64,000 nt of DNA. Source: an uncultured Caulobacter sp. (lineage in GTDB: Bacteria; Pseudomonadota; Alphaproteobacteria; Caulobacterales; Caulobacteraceae). The stretch lies in contig CAJYMH010000020.1 of the NCBI GenBank assembly GCA_913776195.1, positions 1 through 64,000 on the forward strand, read 5' to 3'. Within the stretch, counting starts at the first letter, position 1. Each line of letters begins with the position of its first letter. Shown here piece after piece: positions 63,163 to 64,000 of this stretch. A program made the translations under genes and the position numbers. The notes below the pieces were generated by a model, which saw only the letters and a list, made by a program, of their open reading frames with translations, was not told the DNA's origin and searched no databases.

Positions 63163-64000
63163 GTGTCCCGCCTGTTCAACGCCTATGTGATCGTCGACTG
63201 GAGCGCTTCGGCCAAGCCGAAGACTGGCAAGGACTCCATCTGGATCGGCGTGCTGAAACGCGATGTGCGCTTTCGCCTGACGTTCGAAGCCCATAATCCC
63301 TCCACCCGCGCCGAGGCGATGACCGTTCTGGCCGATGTGCTGGCCGACCTGCGCCGTCGCAGCGAGCGGGTGCTGATCGGCTTCGACTTCCCGCTGGGCT
63401 ATCCGGCCGGGACGGCGAAGATGCTGGACCTGAAGCCCGCCGACTGGCGCGGCCAGTGGGCGTTCATGATCAAGAACGTGGTCGACAAGCCCAACAACAC
63501 CAACAACCGCTTCGCCGTGGCCGCGAAGATGAACCGGCTGATGACCGACGAGGCGCAGCCGTTCTGGGGCTGCCCGGTCAATGACGCCCAGCGCTGGCTG
63601 ACCACCACCAAACCCACCGCCCGCCGCGATGACCTGCCGGCCGAGCTGCGTCACGCGGACAAGGCGGCCAAGGGCGCCAAGAGCATCTGGCAGATCTTCG
63701 GCAACGGCACCGTGGGCAGCCAGGCCATCGTCGGCATCCCGCATGTGGCCGAACTGAAGAAGGTCCTGGGCGACAAGGCGAAGATCTGGCCGTTCGAAAC
63801 CGGCTGGCGCGCCCAGACCCCCGCCGATTTCGAAGGGCTGGAGGCGGTCGTCGCCGAAATCTATCCCGCCCTGGCCGAGGTGAAGCCGGAGGGCGACGAG
63901 ATCATCGACCGCGCCCAGGTCCGCGCCTTATGCGAGCAGTTCGCTCGCCTGGACGAAGCCGGCAAGCTGGGCGCCGCCTTTGGTACGCAGAGCGCGGTCT
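63163..64000 (+). CDS. Conserved protein of unknown function, 3' end cut off
   Basis: An open frame of 279 codons runs off the right edge. The chosen start is GTG 63163 with GGAG eight bases upstream. It begins VSRLFNAYVIVDWSASAKPK, followed by VLIGFDFPLGYPAGTAKMLD and FGNGTVGSQAIVGIPHVAEL. The paired VDWSA and GFDFPLG blocks recall the ribonuclease-H-like DUF429 type, but this assignment is tentative. Such proteins are sometimes labelled with cofactor-synthesis names in databases, which the sequence itself does not support. Confidence 0.75.
   Translation, partial: MSRLFNAYVIVDWSASAKPKTGKDSIWIGVLKRDVRFRLTFEAHNPSTRAEAMTVLADVLADLRRRSERVLIGFDFPLGYPAGTAKMLDLKPADWRGQWAFMIKNVVDKPNNTNNRFAVAAKMNRLMTDEAQPFWGCPVNDAQRWLTTTKPTARRDDLPAELRHADKAAKGAKSIWQIFGNGTVGSQAIVGIPHVAELKKVLGDKAKIWPFETGWRAQTPADFEGLEAVVAEIYPALAEVKPEGDEIIDRAQVRALCEQFARLDEAGKLGAAFGTQSAV

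Noticed and set aside
60907-63744. Very long minus-strand open frame opposite opgH
   Set aside because: It is antisense to opgH, rich in Arg/Gly/His/Gln from reversed codons, and has no domain; it is a GC-rich shadow.
1-64000. Mobile elements, prophage, CRISPR arrays, rRNA
   Set aside because: No transposase, integrase, spaced direct-repeat array or rRNA sequence was seen on either strand.

Overview
The window is GC-rich DNA from an alphaproteobacterium, most likely a member of the Caulobacterales. The evidence is two large TonB-dependent receptors of the kinds used there for plant-sugar import, many Tat- and Sec-exported hydrolases, and the housekeeping mix (GTP-type PEP carboxykinase, opgH, LytTR regulator). 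The genus cannot be fixed from the sequence alone. No insertion sequence, prophage or CRISPR array was seen.

Positions 1-34400 form one large pectin / rhamnogalacturonan utilisation locus, broken only by a housekeeping-like block at 9928-15607 (ilvD, a LysR regulator, a haem-oxygenase-like diiron protein, a DUF885 hydrolase). The left arm holds a partial TonB receptor, a GH28 polygalacturonase and a three-gene minus-strand operon (GH28-like, GH43, six-hairpin glycosidase-like). The centre (15683-23610) is a complete non-phosphorylative L-rhamnose pathway in two divergent operons. One is IclR regulator - L-rhamnose dehydrogenase - L-lactate dehydrogenase. The other is L-rhamnonate dehydratase - FAH-family diketo-acid hydrolase - 4-dehydrogenase - lactonase - FucP-like permease. 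The second operon continues into a second six-hairpin paralogue and an oligogalacturonate lyase (PL22), followed by a second TonB receptor, another GH28 and a GH105-DUF4861 fusion. The reading is that pectic oligomers enter through the TonB receptors and periplasmic enzymes cut them. Rhamnose is then imported and oxidised to pyruvate plus L-lactate, and the lactate is oxidised in turn. Three similar palindromes (2741-2754, 9821-9834, 27675-27688) look like operators of one LacI-type regulon whose regulator lies outside the window.

Positions 34621-44725 carry pckG, a LytS-like histidine kinase broken by a frameshift beside an intact LytTR response regulator, an RND/MMPL exporter operon whose beta-barrel gene has an in-frame TAG, a MarR regulator and an OmpA-like lipoprotein. 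Positions 45095-49549 are a Fur-box-controlled five-gene set (PepSY membrane protein, DUF2271, DUF4198, ApbE flavin transferase, membrane-anchored flavodoxin/FAD reductase) that looks like a flavin-based periplasmic electron-transfer unit for iron acquisition.

Positions 49546-64000 are mostly chromosomal housekeeping: flavin reductase, free-methionine sulfoxide reductase, methyltransferase, a CAU-anticodon tRNA, SIMPL protein, acyl-CoA synthetase, aspartic protease, exonuclease III, LysE exporter, two oxidoreductases, opgH and a truncated gene of unknown function.

The strongest candidates for undescribed biology are the pair of paralogous six-hairpin proteins, the GH105-DUF4861 fusion and the Fur-linked flavin module.
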